A stretch of 64,000 bases of DNA from Streptomyces cellostaticus (GCF_001513965.1 NZ_KQ948024.1:1-64000), one strand, 5' to 3'; shown: positions 35,638 to 44,665, counted from the first letter of the stretch. Notes: generated by a model from the letters alone, not told the origin. Made by a program: numbers and translations.

Positions 35638-37218
35638 CTACTTGGCCCTGCGCGCGACCGTGAAGTGGTCGATGCGGTCACCGGTCTCGGCGATGCCCTG
35701 GACGTTCAGGGTGGTGTACTGCCCCTTCGGCGCGGGGGTGACGTCCACGCGCAGGAAGGAGTAGTTCAGGTAGCGCACGCGCGACCAGGCGACGGTCTCG
35801 TTCTGCTTGCCGTCCTTGAGGTTGACGAAGGAGGCCACGGAGTCGACCTCGTGCTCGTGACCCTCGTACGAGTCCGGGGCGCTGAAGGCGTACAGGCTGC
35901 GGCCCGCGGCACCCGCCGTGACGTACACGACGCCCTCGGTCTCGGGGTAGGCCGTGCCGCCGATCGGCAGCTTCTTGGTGACCTCGTTGCCCTTGATGAC
36001 GTCCGTGCGCTCGTACTGGTGGTTGTGGCCGTTGATGACCAGGTCCACCTGGTACTTGTCGAACAGCGGCACCCACTCCTGGCGCACGCCCCCCTCCGAG
36101 GCGTGCGCGGTGGAGGTGCAGTACGCGCAGTGGTGGAAGAACACGACGATGAAGTCGATGTCCTTCGCGGCCCGGAACTTCTTCAGCTGGCCCTCGAACC
36201 ATGTCGTCTGGGTTCCACCCGATATGCCCAGGTTCGCCGGGATCTCGAAGGAGACGTCGTTGGGGTCCAGCGAGATGATCGCCGTGTTGCCGTAGACGAA
36301 GGAGTAGACGCCCGGGAGGTTCTTCTTGTCCGGACCGTTGTCGGGCAGGGTCCAGCGGGCCTCCTCGCCGCCGTAGCCGTTGGGCGAGTACCAGGCCTCC
36401 ATGTCGTGGTTGCCGAACGAGACCATCCACGGGATCTGCTTGGCGACCGACTCGGTCTGGTACAGGAACTGGTCCCAGGTGCGCGAGTCGAACCCGGTGT
36501 CGGTGGTCTTGCCCTGGCCGGCCGGGTCGCCGTAGGCGATGTCGCCGGCGTGCAGGTGGAAGGCCGGGTTCTGGCCGAGGATCAGGCTGTCGTTGGCCAG
36601 GGCGTGGTAGCTGACGCCCTGGTCGCCGAAGGCCGTGAAGGTGAACGGCGCCTTGTGGGCGGGGGCGGTGGTGAAGGTGCCCAGGGTGCCCAGCAGCTGC
36701 GGCTCGGCCGGGTCGAAGCCCTGGTGGCCCACGCCGTAGTAGTAGGTCTTGCCGGGGCGCAGGTGGGTGAGCTTGGCGTGGAGGTAGTACTGCGTGTGGT
36801 CGCCGCTGGCGCCGACGCCGGCCGGGGTGTAGAGGGCGCGGACCTCGGCGGGGATCTTGCGGGAGAGGTCGCAGGGGTGGGCGCCGATGCGGATGAACGG
36901 GTCCTTCACCGCGACCGGGACCTGCCAGGAGACGGTGATCTCGGTGCGCGGGTCGTTGCCCCAGGCCAGGTGGCGGCCGAAGGGGGCGACGTACGCGCCG
37001 TCGACCGACTCGGCGGCGGAGGCGGTGCGCTGGGTCGGCACGGCGGCCTGGGCGGTGGCACCCGGTATGAATGCGCCACCCGTGACGGCGCCCAGGGTGA
37101 CGGCGCCGCCTCTGATCATGGTGCGCCGCGAGAATCTGGCGCGCAGGTACTCATGCTGCTCGGCCATGCTCATGCGCTCGGCCAGCTTCTCGGGTACTCC
37201 CATACGAGGAATGTCCAT
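35638..37218 (-). CDS. Tat-exported purple-acid-phosphatase-like metallophosphoesterase
   Basis: This 526-residue protein has a twin-arginine signal (SRRTMIRGGAVTLGAV, then a cleavage region near TAQAAV), an N-terminal fibronectin-like domain and a metallophosphoesterase core. The metal ligands are visible in order: FGDQG, AGDIAYGD, GNHD, FFHHC and GHNHQYER. This is the purple acid phosphatase pattern. It probably releases phosphate outside the cell. ATG 37218 is the first start; ATG 37203 is possible. An unusually long charged segment (about 30 residues) precedes the RR. Confidence 0.9.
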   Translation of the reverse strand: MDIPRMGVPEKLAERMSMAEQHEYLRARFSRRTMIRGGAVTLGAVTGGAFIPGATAQAAVPTQRTASAAESVDGAYVAPFGRHLAWGNDPRTEITVSWQVPVAVKDPFIRIGAHPCDLSRKIPAEVRALYTPAGVGASGDHTQYYLHAKLTHLRPGKTYYYGVGHQGFDPAEPQLLGTLGTFTTAPAHKAPFTFTAFGDQGVSYHALANDSLILGQNPAFHLHAGDIAYGDPAGQGKTTDTGFDSRTWDQFLYQTESVAKQIPWMVSFGNHDMEAWYSPNGYGGEEARWTLPDNGPDKKNLPGVYSFVYGNTAIISLDPNDVSFEIPANLGISGGTQTTWFEGQLKKFRAAKDIDFIVVFFHHCAYCTSTAHASEGGVRQEWVPLFDKYQVDLVINGHNHQYERTDVIKGNEVTKKLPIGGTAYPETEGVVYVTAGAAGRSLYAFSAPDSYEGHEHEVDSVASFVNLKDGKQNETVAWSRVRYLNYSFLRVDVTPAPKGQYTTLNVQGIAETGDRIDHFTVARRAK

Positions 37219-37368
37219 GACGTCTGAAACTCGTGCGTCCGGGCGACGCAGCACAAGACGCAGGATGGACAGCTTGTAAACAGCACGCCATAAGACGGCC
37301 AACAGCCACGTGCCCGGAATCGGGCAGGATTCTTGCGAAACCGGCTCCGGTACCTCAGGATCTACCGG

Positions 37369-37626
37369 GTGCACGACGAACTTGTGGATCATCTGACGCG
37401 GTCCTCGCCCCTGAGCCGGGGCGAGGCGCTGCGGGTGGTGCAGGACGTGCTCGCCTACTTCGACGAGACGACGCAGGACTACGTCCGTCGCCGCCATCGC
37501 GAGCTGCAGGCCCAGGGCCTGCAGAACACGGCGATCTTCGAACGGATCGAGGCGGACCTGAAATACCGGGCGGTCGCGCCGCCGGAGCTGACGCTCAGGC
37601 AGCTGCGCCGCATGGTCTACGGCTGA
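37369..37626 (+). CDS. Small conserved protein before glmS
   Basis: This 85-residue protein starts at GTG 37369, with CAGGA about 8 bases upstream; the frame is open to a TTG at 37333. The sequence is largely helical and charged (YVRRRHRELQAQGLQNTAIF, then ELTLRQLRRMVYG). No known domain is recognised. It ends 38 bases before glmS on the same strand and may be cotranscribed with it. Confidence 0.7.
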   Translation: MHDELVDHLTRSSPLSRGEALRVVQDVLAYFDETTQDYVRRRHRELQAQGLQNTAIFERIEADLKYRAVAPPELTLRQLRRMVYG

Positions 37627-37664
37627 GAACCTGCCGGGAACTACGGGCTGAGGAATACCTATAT

Positions 37665-39482
37665 ATGTGCGGAATTGTCGGATACATCGGGAAGCGTGAC
37701 GTGGCCCCCCTGCTCCTGGAGGGCCTGCAGCGCCTGGAGTACCGGGGCTACGACTCGGCGGGCATCGTCGTCACCTCCCCGAAGACGGCCGGCCTGAAGA
37801 TGGTCAAGGCCAAGGGCCGGGTGCGCGACCTGGAGGCAAAGGTCCCGGCGCGCTTCAAGGGCACCACCGGAATCGCCCACACCCGCTGGGCCACCCACGG
37901 CGCCCCCTCCGACGTGAACGCCCACCCGCACATGTCGGCCGACCAGAAGGTCGCCGTCGTCCACAACGGCATCATCGACAACGCCGCCGACCTGCGCCGC
38001 AAGCTGGAGGCGGACGGCGTCGAGTTCCTCTCCGAGACCGACACCGAGGTGCTCACCCACCTGATCGCCCGTTCGCAGGCCGAGAAGCTGGAGGACAAGG
38101 TCCGCGAGACCCTCCGCGTCGTCGAGGGCACCTACGGCATCGCGGTGATGCACGCCGACTTCTCCGACCGCATCGTGGTGGCCCGAAACGGCTCCCCGGT
38201 GGTCCTCGGCATCGGCGAGAAGGAGATGTTCGTCGCCTCGGACATCGCCGCCCTGGTCGCCCACACCCGGCAGATAGTGACGCTGGACGACGGCGAGATG
38301 GCCACCCTCAAGGCCGACGACTTCCGCACCTACACCACCGAGGGCACCCGTACCGCGGCCGAGCCGACCACCGTGGAGTGGGAGGCGGCCTCCTACGACA
38401 TGGGCGGCCACGACACCTACATGCACAAGGAGATCCACGAGCAGGCCGACGCCGTGGACCGCGTGCTGCGCGGCCGCATCGACGACCGCTTCTCCACCGT
38501 GCACCTCGGCGGCCTGAACCTGGACGCCCGCGAGGCCCGGCAGATCCGCCGCGTGAAGATCCTCGGCTGCGGCACCTCGTACCACGCGGGCATGATCGGC
38601 GCCCAGATGATCGAGGAGCTGGCCCGCATCCCCGCCGACGCCGAGCCGGCCTCCGAGTTCCGTTACCGCAACGCGGTCGTGGACCCCGACACCCTCTACG
38701 TCGCGGTCTCCCAGTCCGGTGAGACGTACGACGTCCTCGCCGCCGTCCAGGAGCTGAAGCGCAAGGGCGCCCGGGTCTTCGGCGTCGTCAACGTCGTCGG
38801 CTCGGCGATCGCGCGGGAGGCGGACGCCGGGATCTACGTCCACGCGGGCCCGGAGGTCTGCGTCGTGTCGACGAAGTGCTTCACGAACACCACGGTCGCC
38901 TTCGCCCTGCTCGCGCTGCACCTGGGCCGCACCCGCGACCTCTCGGTCCGCGACGGCAAGCGGATCATCGAGGGCCTCAGGAAGCTGCCGGAGCAGATCA
39001 CCGAGATCCTCCAGCAGGAGGAGGAGATCAAGAAGCTGGCCGAGCTGTACGCCGAGGCCCGCTCGATGCTCTTCGTCGGCCGCGTCCGGGGCTACCCGGT
39101 GGCCCGCGAGGCCTCCCTGAAGCTGAAGGAGGTCTCCTACATCCACGCCGAGGCCTACCCGGCCTCCGAGCTCAAGCACGGCCCCCTGGCCCTCATCGAG
39201 CCGGCCCTCCCGACGGTCGCGATCGTCCCCGACGACGACCTCCTGGAGAAGAACCGCGCGGCCCTGGAGGAGATCAAGGCCCGCAGCGGCAAGATCCTCG
39301 CGGTGGCCCACCGGCACCAGGAGAAGGCCGACCAGACGATCGTGGTCCCGAAGAACGAGGACGAACTGGACCCGATCCTGATGGGCATCCCCCTCCAGCT
39401 GCTGGCGTACCACACGGCAAAGGCACTCGGGCGGGACATCGACAAGCCGCGCAACCTCGCCAAGTCGGTAACGGTGGAGTAG
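37665..39482 (+). CDS. glmS: Glutamine-fructose-6-phosphate aminotransferase GlmS
   Basis: This 605-residue enzyme begins MCGIVGYIG, with Cys2 as the glutaminase nucleophile, then GYDSAGIV and HTRWATHG. The second half has two SIS sugar-isomerase domains (CGTSYHAG and SQSGETYDVLAA, then GRVRGYPVAREASLKLKE). It makes glucosamine-6-phosphate for cell-wall synthesis. The length is normal. Streptomycetes often have a second glmS elsewhere. No glmS riboswitch is visible upstream. Confidence 0.95.
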   Translation: MCGIVGYIGKRDVAPLLLEGLQRLEYRGYDSAGIVVTSPKTAGLKMVKAKGRVRDLEAKVPARFKGTTGIAHTRWATHGAPSDVNAHPHMSADQKVAVVHNGIIDNAADLRRKLEADGVEFLSETDTEVLTHLIARSQAEKLEDKVRETLRVVEGTYGIAVMHADFSDRIVVARNGSPVVLGIGEKEMFVASDIAALVAHTRQIVTLDDGEMATLKADDFRTYTTEGTRTAAEPTTVEWEAASYDMGGHDTYMHKEIHEQADAVDRVLRGRIDDRFSTVHLGGLNLDAREARQIRRVKILGCGTSYHAGMIGAQMIEELARIPADAEPASEFRYRNAVVDPDTLYVAVSQSGETYDVLAAVQELKRKGARVFGVVNVVGSAIAREADAGIYVHAGPEVCVVSTKCFTNTTVAFALLALHLGRTRDLSVRDGKRIIEGLRKLPEQITEILQQEEEIKKLAELYAEARSMLFVGRVRGYPVAREASLKLKEVSYIHAEAYPASELKHGPLALIEPALPTVAIVPDDDLLEKNRAALEEIKARSGKILAVAHRHQEKADQTIVVPKNEDELDPILMGIPLQLLAYHTAKALGRDIDKPRNLAKSVTVE

Positions 39483-39491
39483 TGCGCCCCT

Positions 39492-39540
39492 GAGGGGCGC
39501 GGGGCTGTATCGACATGCGGCTCCGCCGCGTGGGCGCGAG
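39492..39540. repeat. Dispersed intergenic repeat, copy A
   Basis: The sequence opens with GAGGGGCGCGGGGCTGTATC and runs on to a CCGCGTGGGCGCGA end. It recurs almost unchanged in inverted orientation at 58983-59035, and a shorter relative lies at 26221-26262. Confidence 0.75.
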
Positions 39541-39577
39541 CAACCACGAGCCTCCTGCACAGGCAGGACAACAGAAC

Positions 39578-39613
39578 GGACCCCCACGTGTGCCACCAAA
39601 CACGCGGGGGTCC
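39578..39613. terminator. Hairpin terminator between glmS and the YaaH-like gene
   Basis: Arms 39578-39591 and 39600-39613 pair at 13 of 14 positions. It lies between two convergent genes and probably serves both. Confidence 0.7.
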
Positions 39614-39631
39614 CTTCCGTGCTGCTCACAC

Positions 39632-40192
39632 TCAGCCGGTGGCCGTCACCCCCCGGCCCGCAGCACGCCCAGGAAGCGCCGTCGGCCAGTGAGCCAACGC
39701 CGCCGTCGCCGCATACCAGGCCGCCGCACCGGAGACGACGGCCGCCCAGCCGCCGGCCTTCGCGAGAGAGGAACTGTCGGCGAACTGCCCGACGGCGAGC
39801 AGCAGCATCGCCAGGAACAGCAGCCCGTACACGGCCTGCCCGAGACCGTCCCCGCCCGCAAGGGTCAGCGAGAGAGCCACGAGGGCGAAGAGCAGCAGGA
39901 AGAGTCCGGCCGCGTTGGCCGGCATCTGACCTGCGACGGCCCAGGTGAACCACAGCGCGCCGAGGGCCACGAAGCCCGTGCCGGAGGCGGTGTCACGGTC
40001 CCGGAAGGCCAGCAGGCCGACGAGGTAAAGGGCTATGCCGCCCACGTAGTGAGCCAGTGACACGGCGTCGGATGCCCGAACGCCGTCGATCACGCCGGTC
40101 GTGCCGAGCCCGAACGCCAACAGGGTGATACCCAGGGCGAGTCGGCCGACCACGGTAGTGGTTCCGCTTCCCGCAGAGACGTCGTTGTCCAC
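39632..40192 (-). CDS. GPR1/FUN34/YaaH-type membrane protein
   Basis: This 186-residue protein has six hydrophobic segments and matches the acetate/succinate uptake family (LAFGLGTTGVIDG, then GTGFVALGALWFTW). The usual NPAPLG motif is not present, so substrate is open. The start is GTG 40192 with GGGAG about 6 bases upstream. Confidence 0.72.
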   Translation of the reverse strand: MDNDVSAGSGTTTVVGRLALGITLLAFGLGTTGVIDGVRASDAVSLAHYVGGIALYLVGLLAFRDRDTASGTGFVALGALWFTWAVAGQMPANAAGLFLLLFALVALSLTLAGGDGLGQAVYGLLFLAMLLLAVGQFADSSSLAKAGGWAAVVSGAAAWYAATAALAHWPTALPGRAAGRGVTATG

Positions 40193-40317
40193 GGCGGGCT
40201 CCCTTCATGCATGTGCAGTTGCGCGGTGACCGATATATGCCCTTCACAAGGGCACAAACACCTCTACGCGCAAGTAGTTTCGCGCTGCACAAAGGGAGTT
40301 GACGGGGTGTCGGAAGC

Positions 40318-40845
40318 TCAGGGAACGACGATCACGGGCCGCTGGGCACGCTTGGCCAGCCGCCCGGCCACGGAGCCGAAGATCCGGCCGACGATGCCGT
40401 GCGTCGAGCCGACCACGATCGCGTCGGCCTCGTACTCCTTGCCGACCTCTTCGAGTTCGTGGCAGATGTCGCCGCCCCGCTCGACCAGGATCCAGGGCAC
40501 CTCGGCCAGATAGTCGGCGCAGGCCAGCTCCAGGCCGAGCACCTCGGTGCGGTGGTCCGGCACGTCGACGAAGACGGGCGGCTCGCAGCCGGCCCACACG
40601 GTGGTGGGCAGCCGGTTGGCCACGTGGACGATGATCAGGCCCGAGCGGGAGCGGTGGGCCATGCCGATCGCGTAGGCGAGGGCGCGCTCACTGGACGTCG
40701 AGCCGTCGAAGCCGACGACGACGCCGTGCTTGAAGGCGGGATCGCAGGAAGGGCGTGGCTCTTGCGCCGCGAGGGGATCGGCCGCCGTGGGATCGGCGAC
40801 CGGCCGCTTGCGGTCCGCGGGTTCGAAGAATTCGTGACCGGCCAT
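40318..40845 (-). CDS. Universal stress protein (UspA family)
   Basis: This 175-residue protein has a single Usp domain after a 38-residue acidic, Pro/Ala-rich lead. It contains VVVGFDGSTSSERAL and the ATP-binding GSTHGIVGRIFGSVAG loop at the C terminus. Its exact role is unknown; relatives respond to starvation or redox stress. ATG 40845 has only a weak ribosome site. The 333 bases leftward (40846-41178) hold no gene I can support. Confidence 0.87.
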   Translation of the reverse strand: MAGHEFFEPADRKRPVADPTAADPLAAQEPRPSCDPAFKHGVVVGFDGSTSSERALAYAIGMAHRSRSGLIIVHVANRLPTTVWAGCEPPVFVDVPDHRTEVLGLELACADYLAEVPWILVERGGDICHELEEVGKEYEADAIVVGSTHGIVGRIFGSVAGRLAKRAQRPVIVVP

Positions 40846-41080
40846 GGCTGTCTCGGCGTTGTGATCCTTTAGGTGGGGGGTGACATCGTGCAGCGGAGCT
40901 GTGTCCGGGAAACGTCTTCCCAACCCCATACCCCCAAGGGTACGGCGGCACGCCTCCTCTGCCCAGTTCCTGCACACGCTCTGTAAGCGGCCCCCCGATG
41001 TCCGTAGGGGTTCCCCGGAGCATGCACGAGCAGCGCCCGTAACGCAATGGTTGCTGCCCCGTACAGGCGGTTTGCACAGG

Positions 41081-41114
41081 ATTCCCGGAGCCACCGGGGT
41101 ATTCCCGGAGCCAC
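41081..41114 (+). repeat. Short direct repeat
   Basis: ATTCCCGGAGCCAC occurs at 41081-41094 and 41101-41114 (20-base period). It lies in a noncoding stretch upstream of the small membrane gene. No role is known. Confidence 0.7.
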
Positions 41115-41178
41115 GGCCGGTGACCGACCGATCGAACAGGCGTTGAACCCGGTGAGCCGCCGCCACAGGGAGTACGAG

Positions 41179-41436
41179 ATGTCCGGACCCCGATCCGCCC
41201 CCGACCCGCACCCCGCCTCGGACACGACGAGTGATGTGATCCGCTGGGCGGCCTTCTGCTGTGTCCTCGTACCCGTGGTCCTCGTCTGGTACGGCACCTC
41301 GCTCGCCGGAGCCGCCGGCACCTTCCTGGGTCTGGCCGCCGTCACGGCGGCCTGCCGCGTTCTGCTGCGGCGCTCCGAGCGTTGCGCCGCGCAAAGAGGC
41401 GGACGTCACACCAAGAGGAAGACACCGGTCGACTGA
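41179..41436 (+). CDS. Small membrane protein upstream of adpA
   Basis: This 85-residue protein has two adjoining hydrophobic segments (WAAFCCVLVPVVLVWYG and AGAAGTFLGLAAVTAACRVLL) and a basic tail (RGGRHTKRKTPVD). No family is recognised. ATG 41179 has AGGGAG about 8 bases upstream. The 378 bases to adpA hold no other gene and are probably the long adpA leader/promoter region. Confidence 0.65.
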   Translation: MSGPRSAPDPHPASDTTSDVIRWAAFCCVLVPVVLVWYGTSLAGAAGTFLGLAAVTAACRVLLRRSERCAAQRGGRHTKRKTPVD

Positions 41437-41814
41437 CCGGTTTTTGCACCCTCGAACGCTGCTTTTCGGCCAACTTCCGGATACCGCTGCGGAGGGGTCT
41501 GAACCACCCCCCAACCCCCGTTCCACCTGCACGGAAAGGGTCTGGGCGACCCTGCGCACCCTACGCGGTTTGGCCACTGCGACAAGGCGCACTTCCCTGC
41601 ACGCTCCACGAGTGCAACCCTTCGTGATCGAATGCTTCACGCCAAGTTGTCATGTCGACAATCTGCGGCGTGTGGAACTGGCCACCGACAGACCGCGGGA
41701 GCCAGTAGATTCGATCTTGATGTCTTACGGCGGGGGACTCGTGCAGGACCGAGGGGAAACGTGCAGGAGCGACACAACCGAGGAGCCGCGACCACCGAGG
41801 GGGGCTTAGCAGGG

Positions 41815-43035
41815 ATGAGCCACGACTCCACCGCCGCGCCGGAAGCCGCAGCCCGGAAACTGTCCGGGCGACGCCGCAAGGAGATCGTCGCGGTGCTGCT
41901 GTTCAGCGGCGGCCCCATCTTCGAGAGTTCCATACCGCTTTCGGTGTTCGGGATCGACCGCCAGGACGCCGGCGTGCCGCGCTACCGACTGCTGGTGTGC
42001 GCCGGCGAGGAAGGCCCGCTGCGGACCACGGGGGGCCTGGAACTCACCGCACCGCATGGGCTCGAGGCGATCTCGCGCGCGGGTACGGTCGTCGTACCGG
42101 CCTGGCGCTCGATCACCTCGCCGCCACCGGAGGAAGCGCTCGACGCACTGCGCCGCGCGCACGAGGAGGGGGCCCGCATCGTCGGGCTGTGCACAGGCGC
42201 GTTCGTCCTCGCGGCGGCGGGCCTGCTGGACAGCCGTCCGGCGACCACACACTGGATGTACGCACCGACGCTGGCCAAGCGCTATCCGTCGGTGCACGTG
42301 GATCCGCGCGAACTGTTCGTCGACGACGGCGACGTACTGACCTCGGCCGGTACGGCCGCGGGGATCGACCTGTGTCTGCACATCGTGCGGACGGACCACG
42401 GCAACGAGGCGGCCGGTGCGCTCGCCCGCCGCCTGGTGGTCCCGCCGCGCCGCAGTGGCGGTCAGGAGCGCTATCTCGACAGGTCTTTACCAGAAGAGAT
42501 CGGCGCCGACCCGCTCGCCGAGGTCGTCGCCTGGGCGCTGGAACACCTCCACGAGCAGTTCGACGTGGAGACGCTGGCGGCACGCGCCTACATGAGCCGC
42601 CGTACGTTCGACCGCCGGTTCCGCTCGCTCACCGGGAGCGCGCCGCTGCAGTGGCTCATCACACAGCGGGTGCTCCAGGCGCAGCGGCTGCTGGAGACGT
42701 CGGACTACTCCGTGGACGAGGTGGCGGGCCGCTGCGGCTTCCGCTCACCGGTCGCGCTGCGCGGGCACTTCCGGCGCCAGCTCGGCTCGTCCCCCGCCGC
42801 CTACCGGGCCGCCTACCGGGCCCGTCGGCCGCAGGGCGAAAGGCCGGGCGACCCGGAGGCGCCGGTGTCCCACTCCGGCCCGGCGAGCGCACCGGCGGGC
42901 CTGCCCGGCCACGGACCGGTGGGACCCGTACCGGCCCTGCTGCACCCGGAGCGGGAGAGCGCGGTGCCGATGCAGAGCCGCCGCCAGGCCGCGGGCGCGG
43001 TGAGCCTGCTGCCGGGGCCACGCAGCGGCAGCTGA
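41815..43035 (+). CDS. adpA: AraC/XylS-family global regulator AdpA (BldH)
   Basis: This 406-residue transcription activator has an N-terminal DJ-1/PfpI (class-1 amidotransferase-like) dimerisation domain (about 22-200, with GLCTGAFVLAAAGLL) and a C-terminal AraC helix-turn-helix (about 230-325, with YMSRRTFDRRFRS and RCGFRSPVALRGHFRR). A Pro/Gly-rich tail follows. AdpA drives morphological development and secondary metabolism in Streptomyces. Codon 225 is TTA, in the linker between the domains, so translation needs the bldA tRNA. Length and oligoribonuclease next door match the known adpA locus. ATG 41815 is chosen; the frame is open to 41632. Confidence 0.96.
   Translation: MSHDSTAAPEAAARKLSGRRRKEIVAVLLFSGGPIFESSIPLSVFGIDRQDAGVPRYRLLVCAGEEGPLRTTGGLELTAPHGLEAISRAGTVVVPAWRSITSPPPEEALDALRRAHEEGARIVGLCTGAFVLAAAGLLDSRPATTHWMYAPTLAKRYPSVHVDPRELFVDDGDVLTSAGTAAGIDLCLHIVRTDHGNEAAGALARRLVVPPRRSGGQERYLDRSLPEEIGADPLAEVVAWALEHLHEQFDVETLAARAYMSRRTFDRRFRSLTGSAPLQWLITQRVLQAQRLLETSDYSVDEVAGRCGFRSPVALRGHFRRQLGSSPAAYRAAYRARRPQGERPGDPEAPVSHSGPASAPAGLPGHGPVGPVPALLHPERESAVPMQSRRQAAGAVSLLPGPRSGS
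42487..42489 (+). other. adpA: TTA codon in adpA (bldA-dependent)
   Basis: The leucine codon TTA at codon 225 lies in the interdomain linker. In Streptomyces TTA needs the bldA tRNA, so translation of AdpA responds to development. Confidence 0.95.
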
Positions 43036-43069
43036 GCGAGGCACACAGCGGCGACTGAGCACGGCGAAC

Positions 43070-43106
43070 AGAGGGGGGGGCGGGTCCACACCCGCTCCCC
43101 TCTTTC
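43070..43106. terminator. Hairpin terminator after adpA
   Basis: The purine-rich AGAGGGG…CGGGT arm pairs with ACCCG…CCCCTCT, followed by a short T-run (CTTT). It separates adpA from the orn promoter. Confidence 0.65.
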
Positions 43107-43164
43107 CGTGCTCGGGCCGCGAGCACGGCACCGACGCGGGGCACCCAAATGCCGACGCCAGCTT

Positions 43165-43170
43165 TAGGGT
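43165..43170 (+). promoter_or_regulatory. -10 hexamer of orn (leaderless)
   Basis: TAGGGT ends 6 bases before ATG 43177, which would put transcription start at or next to the start codon. No ribosome site is present in the interval. Confidence 0.55.
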
Positions 43171-43176
43171 GGTCGC

Positions 43177-43779
43177 ATGAACGATCGCATGGTGTGGATC
43201 GACTGCGAGATGACCGGCCTCTCGCTGTCCGACGACGCTCTCATCGAGGTAGCCGCCCTCGTCACCGACTCCGAGCTGAACGTACTCGGCGAGGGGGTGG
43301 ACATCGTCATCCGCCCGCCGGACTCGGCGCTGGAGACGATGCCGGAGGTGGTGCGTCAGATGCACACCGCGTCCGGACTGCTGGACGAGCTGGCCGGCGG
43401 CACCACGCTGGCCGACGCCGAGGAGCAGGTCCTCGCCTACGTCCGGGAGCATGTGAAGGAGCCCGGCAAGGCGCCGCTGTGCGGCAATTCGGTCGGCACC
43501 GACCGCGGTTTCCTGGTGCGGGACATGCCGACCCTGGAGGACTACCTCCACTACCGGATCGTGGACGTCTCCAGCATCAAGGAACTGGCGCGGCGCTGGT
43601 ACCCGCGGGCGTACTTCAACAGCCCGGAGAAGAACGGCAACCACCGCGCCCTCGCCGACATCCGCGAGTCGATCGCCGAACTGCGCTACTACCGCGAGGC
43701 CATCTTCGTCCCGCAGCCCGGCCCGGATTCCGACACCGCCAAATCGATCGCGGCCAAGCACGTCCTGCCTGCTCAGTAG
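43177..43779 (+). CDS. orn: Oligoribonuclease
   Basis: This 200-residue DEDDh exonuclease has Asp9 and Glu11 in WIDCEMTGL, LCGNSVGTDRGFL (third acidic residue) and HRALADI (His and last Asp). It degrades 2-5-mer RNA and pGpG in the cytosol and is often essential for growth rate and development in Streptomyces. The next gene rightwards is tRNA-His. The gene has its own promoter and no leader. Confidence 0.95.
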   Translation: MNDRMVWIDCEMTGLSLSDDALIEVAALVTDSELNVLGEGVDIVIRPPDSALETMPEVVRQMHTASGLLDELAGGTTLADAEEQVLAYVREHVKEPGKAPLCGNSVGTDRGFLVRDMPTLEDYLHYRIVDVSSIKELARRWYPRAYFNSPEKNGNHRALADIRESIAELRYYREAIFVPQPGPDSDTAKSIAAKHVLPAQ

Positions 43780-43894
43780 GGTCCGCAGGGTCCGCTCGGG
43801 GACCTGCGCGAAAACCTGTGCGCGAGCACCCCTTCGGACCCTGTAGACTTCTTCTCGGCCGGTCGGGGAAACGACAAGTTCACCGCCGGTCGTG

Positions 43895-43967
43895 GTGGGT
43901 GTAGCTCAGCTGGTAGAGCACCTGGTTGTGGTCCAGGATGCCGCGGGTTCGAGTCCCGTCACTCACC
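43895..43967 (+). tRNA. tRNA-His (GTG anticodon)
   Basis: The cloverleaf is complete: acceptor arm pairing GTGGGTG with CACTCAC, D-arm AGCTCAGCTGGTAGAGC, anticodon stem CCTGG/CCAGG around loop TTGTGGT, and GGTTCGAGTCC T-arm. The anticodon is GTG at 43928-43930. Position 73 is C, and the preceding base 43894 is G, matching the G-1:C73 identity of tRNA-His. CCA is not encoded. Confidence 0.97.
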
Positions 43968-43973
43968 CTGAGT

Positions 43974-44016
43974 AATCAGCCGGTGACTCCGTCGAGAGAC
44001 GGGTCACCGGCTGATT
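43974..44016 (+). terminator. Terminator after tRNA-His
   Basis: A perfect 14-bp stem (43974-43987 with 44003-44016) is followed by TTCGTTTT, an intrinsic terminator of classic form, unusual among the T-poor hairpins elsewhere in the window. Confidence 0.9.
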
Positions 44017-44099
44017 TCGTTTTCCCCCGTTTCCCCCACTTCCCCGCGCACCGCGGCCAGCCCGTACCCGTCCATGTACCTGACCCGCGCCCGCCGCCG

Positions 44100-44105
44100 T
44101 ACCCT
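44100..44105 (+). promoter_or_regulatory. -10 hexamer of the GNAT gene (leaderless)
   Basis: TACCCT lies 6 bases before GTG 44112 with no ribosome site between them, the geometry of a leaderless transcript. Confidence 0.45.
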
Positions 44106-44111
44106 CACCGC

Positions 44112-44618
44112 GTGCGCCCTGAGCCGATCACCACCGCCCGCCTGGATCTCCTCCCCCTCCGACCCGGTCATGCCACGGAGATGGCCGCCGCCCTCGCCGA
44201 CCCCGCCCTGCACACCTTCATCGGCGGCTCCCCCGCCACTCCCGAAGCCCTGCGCACCCGCTACGAACGCCTCACCGCCGGCTCCCCCGACCCGACCGTC
44301 TCCTGGTGCAACTGGGTGCTGCGCCGACGGGAGGCGGGCCGCCTGGTCGGCACCGTCCAGGCCACCGTCACCGGCCCGCACCGGGACCACGCCGAGATCG
44401 CCTGGGTCGTCGGCACCCTCTGGCAGGGCAACGGATACGCCGTCGAGGCAGCCCGGGGGCTCGTGGAATGGCTGCGGGATCAAGGAGTTCGCACGCTCGT
44501 CGCGCACATCCACCCGGACCACCGCGCCTCGGCCGCCGTCGCCACCGCCGCCGGACTGTCCCCGACGGGGGAGGCCCAGGACGGCGAGACCCGCTGGCGG
44601 CTCACCCTCCCGGACTGA
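44112..44618 (+). CDS. GNAT-family N-acetyltransferase
   Basis: This 168-residue protein matches the RimJ/RimL-like acetyltransferase group. It opens with ITTARLDLLPLRP and has GTLWQGNGYAVEAARGLVEWL, the acetyl-CoA-binding motif A, and HPDHRASAAVATAAGL near the end. The substrate (protein N terminus or small molecule) is unknown. GTG 44112 is chosen for the -10-like TACCCT. Confidence 0.85.
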   Translation: MRPEPITTARLDLLPLRPGHATEMAAALADPALHTFIGGSPATPEALRTRYERLTAGSPDPTVSWCNWVLRRREAGRLVGTVQATVTGPHRDHAEIAWVVGTLWQGNGYAVEAARGLVEWLRDQGVRTLVAHIHPDHRASAAVATAAGLSPTGEAQDGETRWRLTLPD

Positions 44619-44665
44619 CAGGCACCGGCGCGCGGGCCCACGTCCGGTGACGCCGCCGTACGGCT

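Noticed and set aside
36857..37279. Rightward 140-residue frame antisense to the phosphatase
   Set aside because: Shadow of the Tat-signal region; no ribosome site or domain.
37659..39953. Leftward frame of 764 residues
   Set aside because: Antisense shadow of glmS, with no domain.
41437..41814. AdpA self-binding sites in the adpA promoter
   Set aside because: I looked for TGGCSNGWWY and saw only partial matches such as TGGCCAC, not good enough to report.
43895..44016. Phage or island attachment site at tRNA-His
   Set aside because: There is no integrase, and I did not see a duplicate of the tRNA 3' end in the window.
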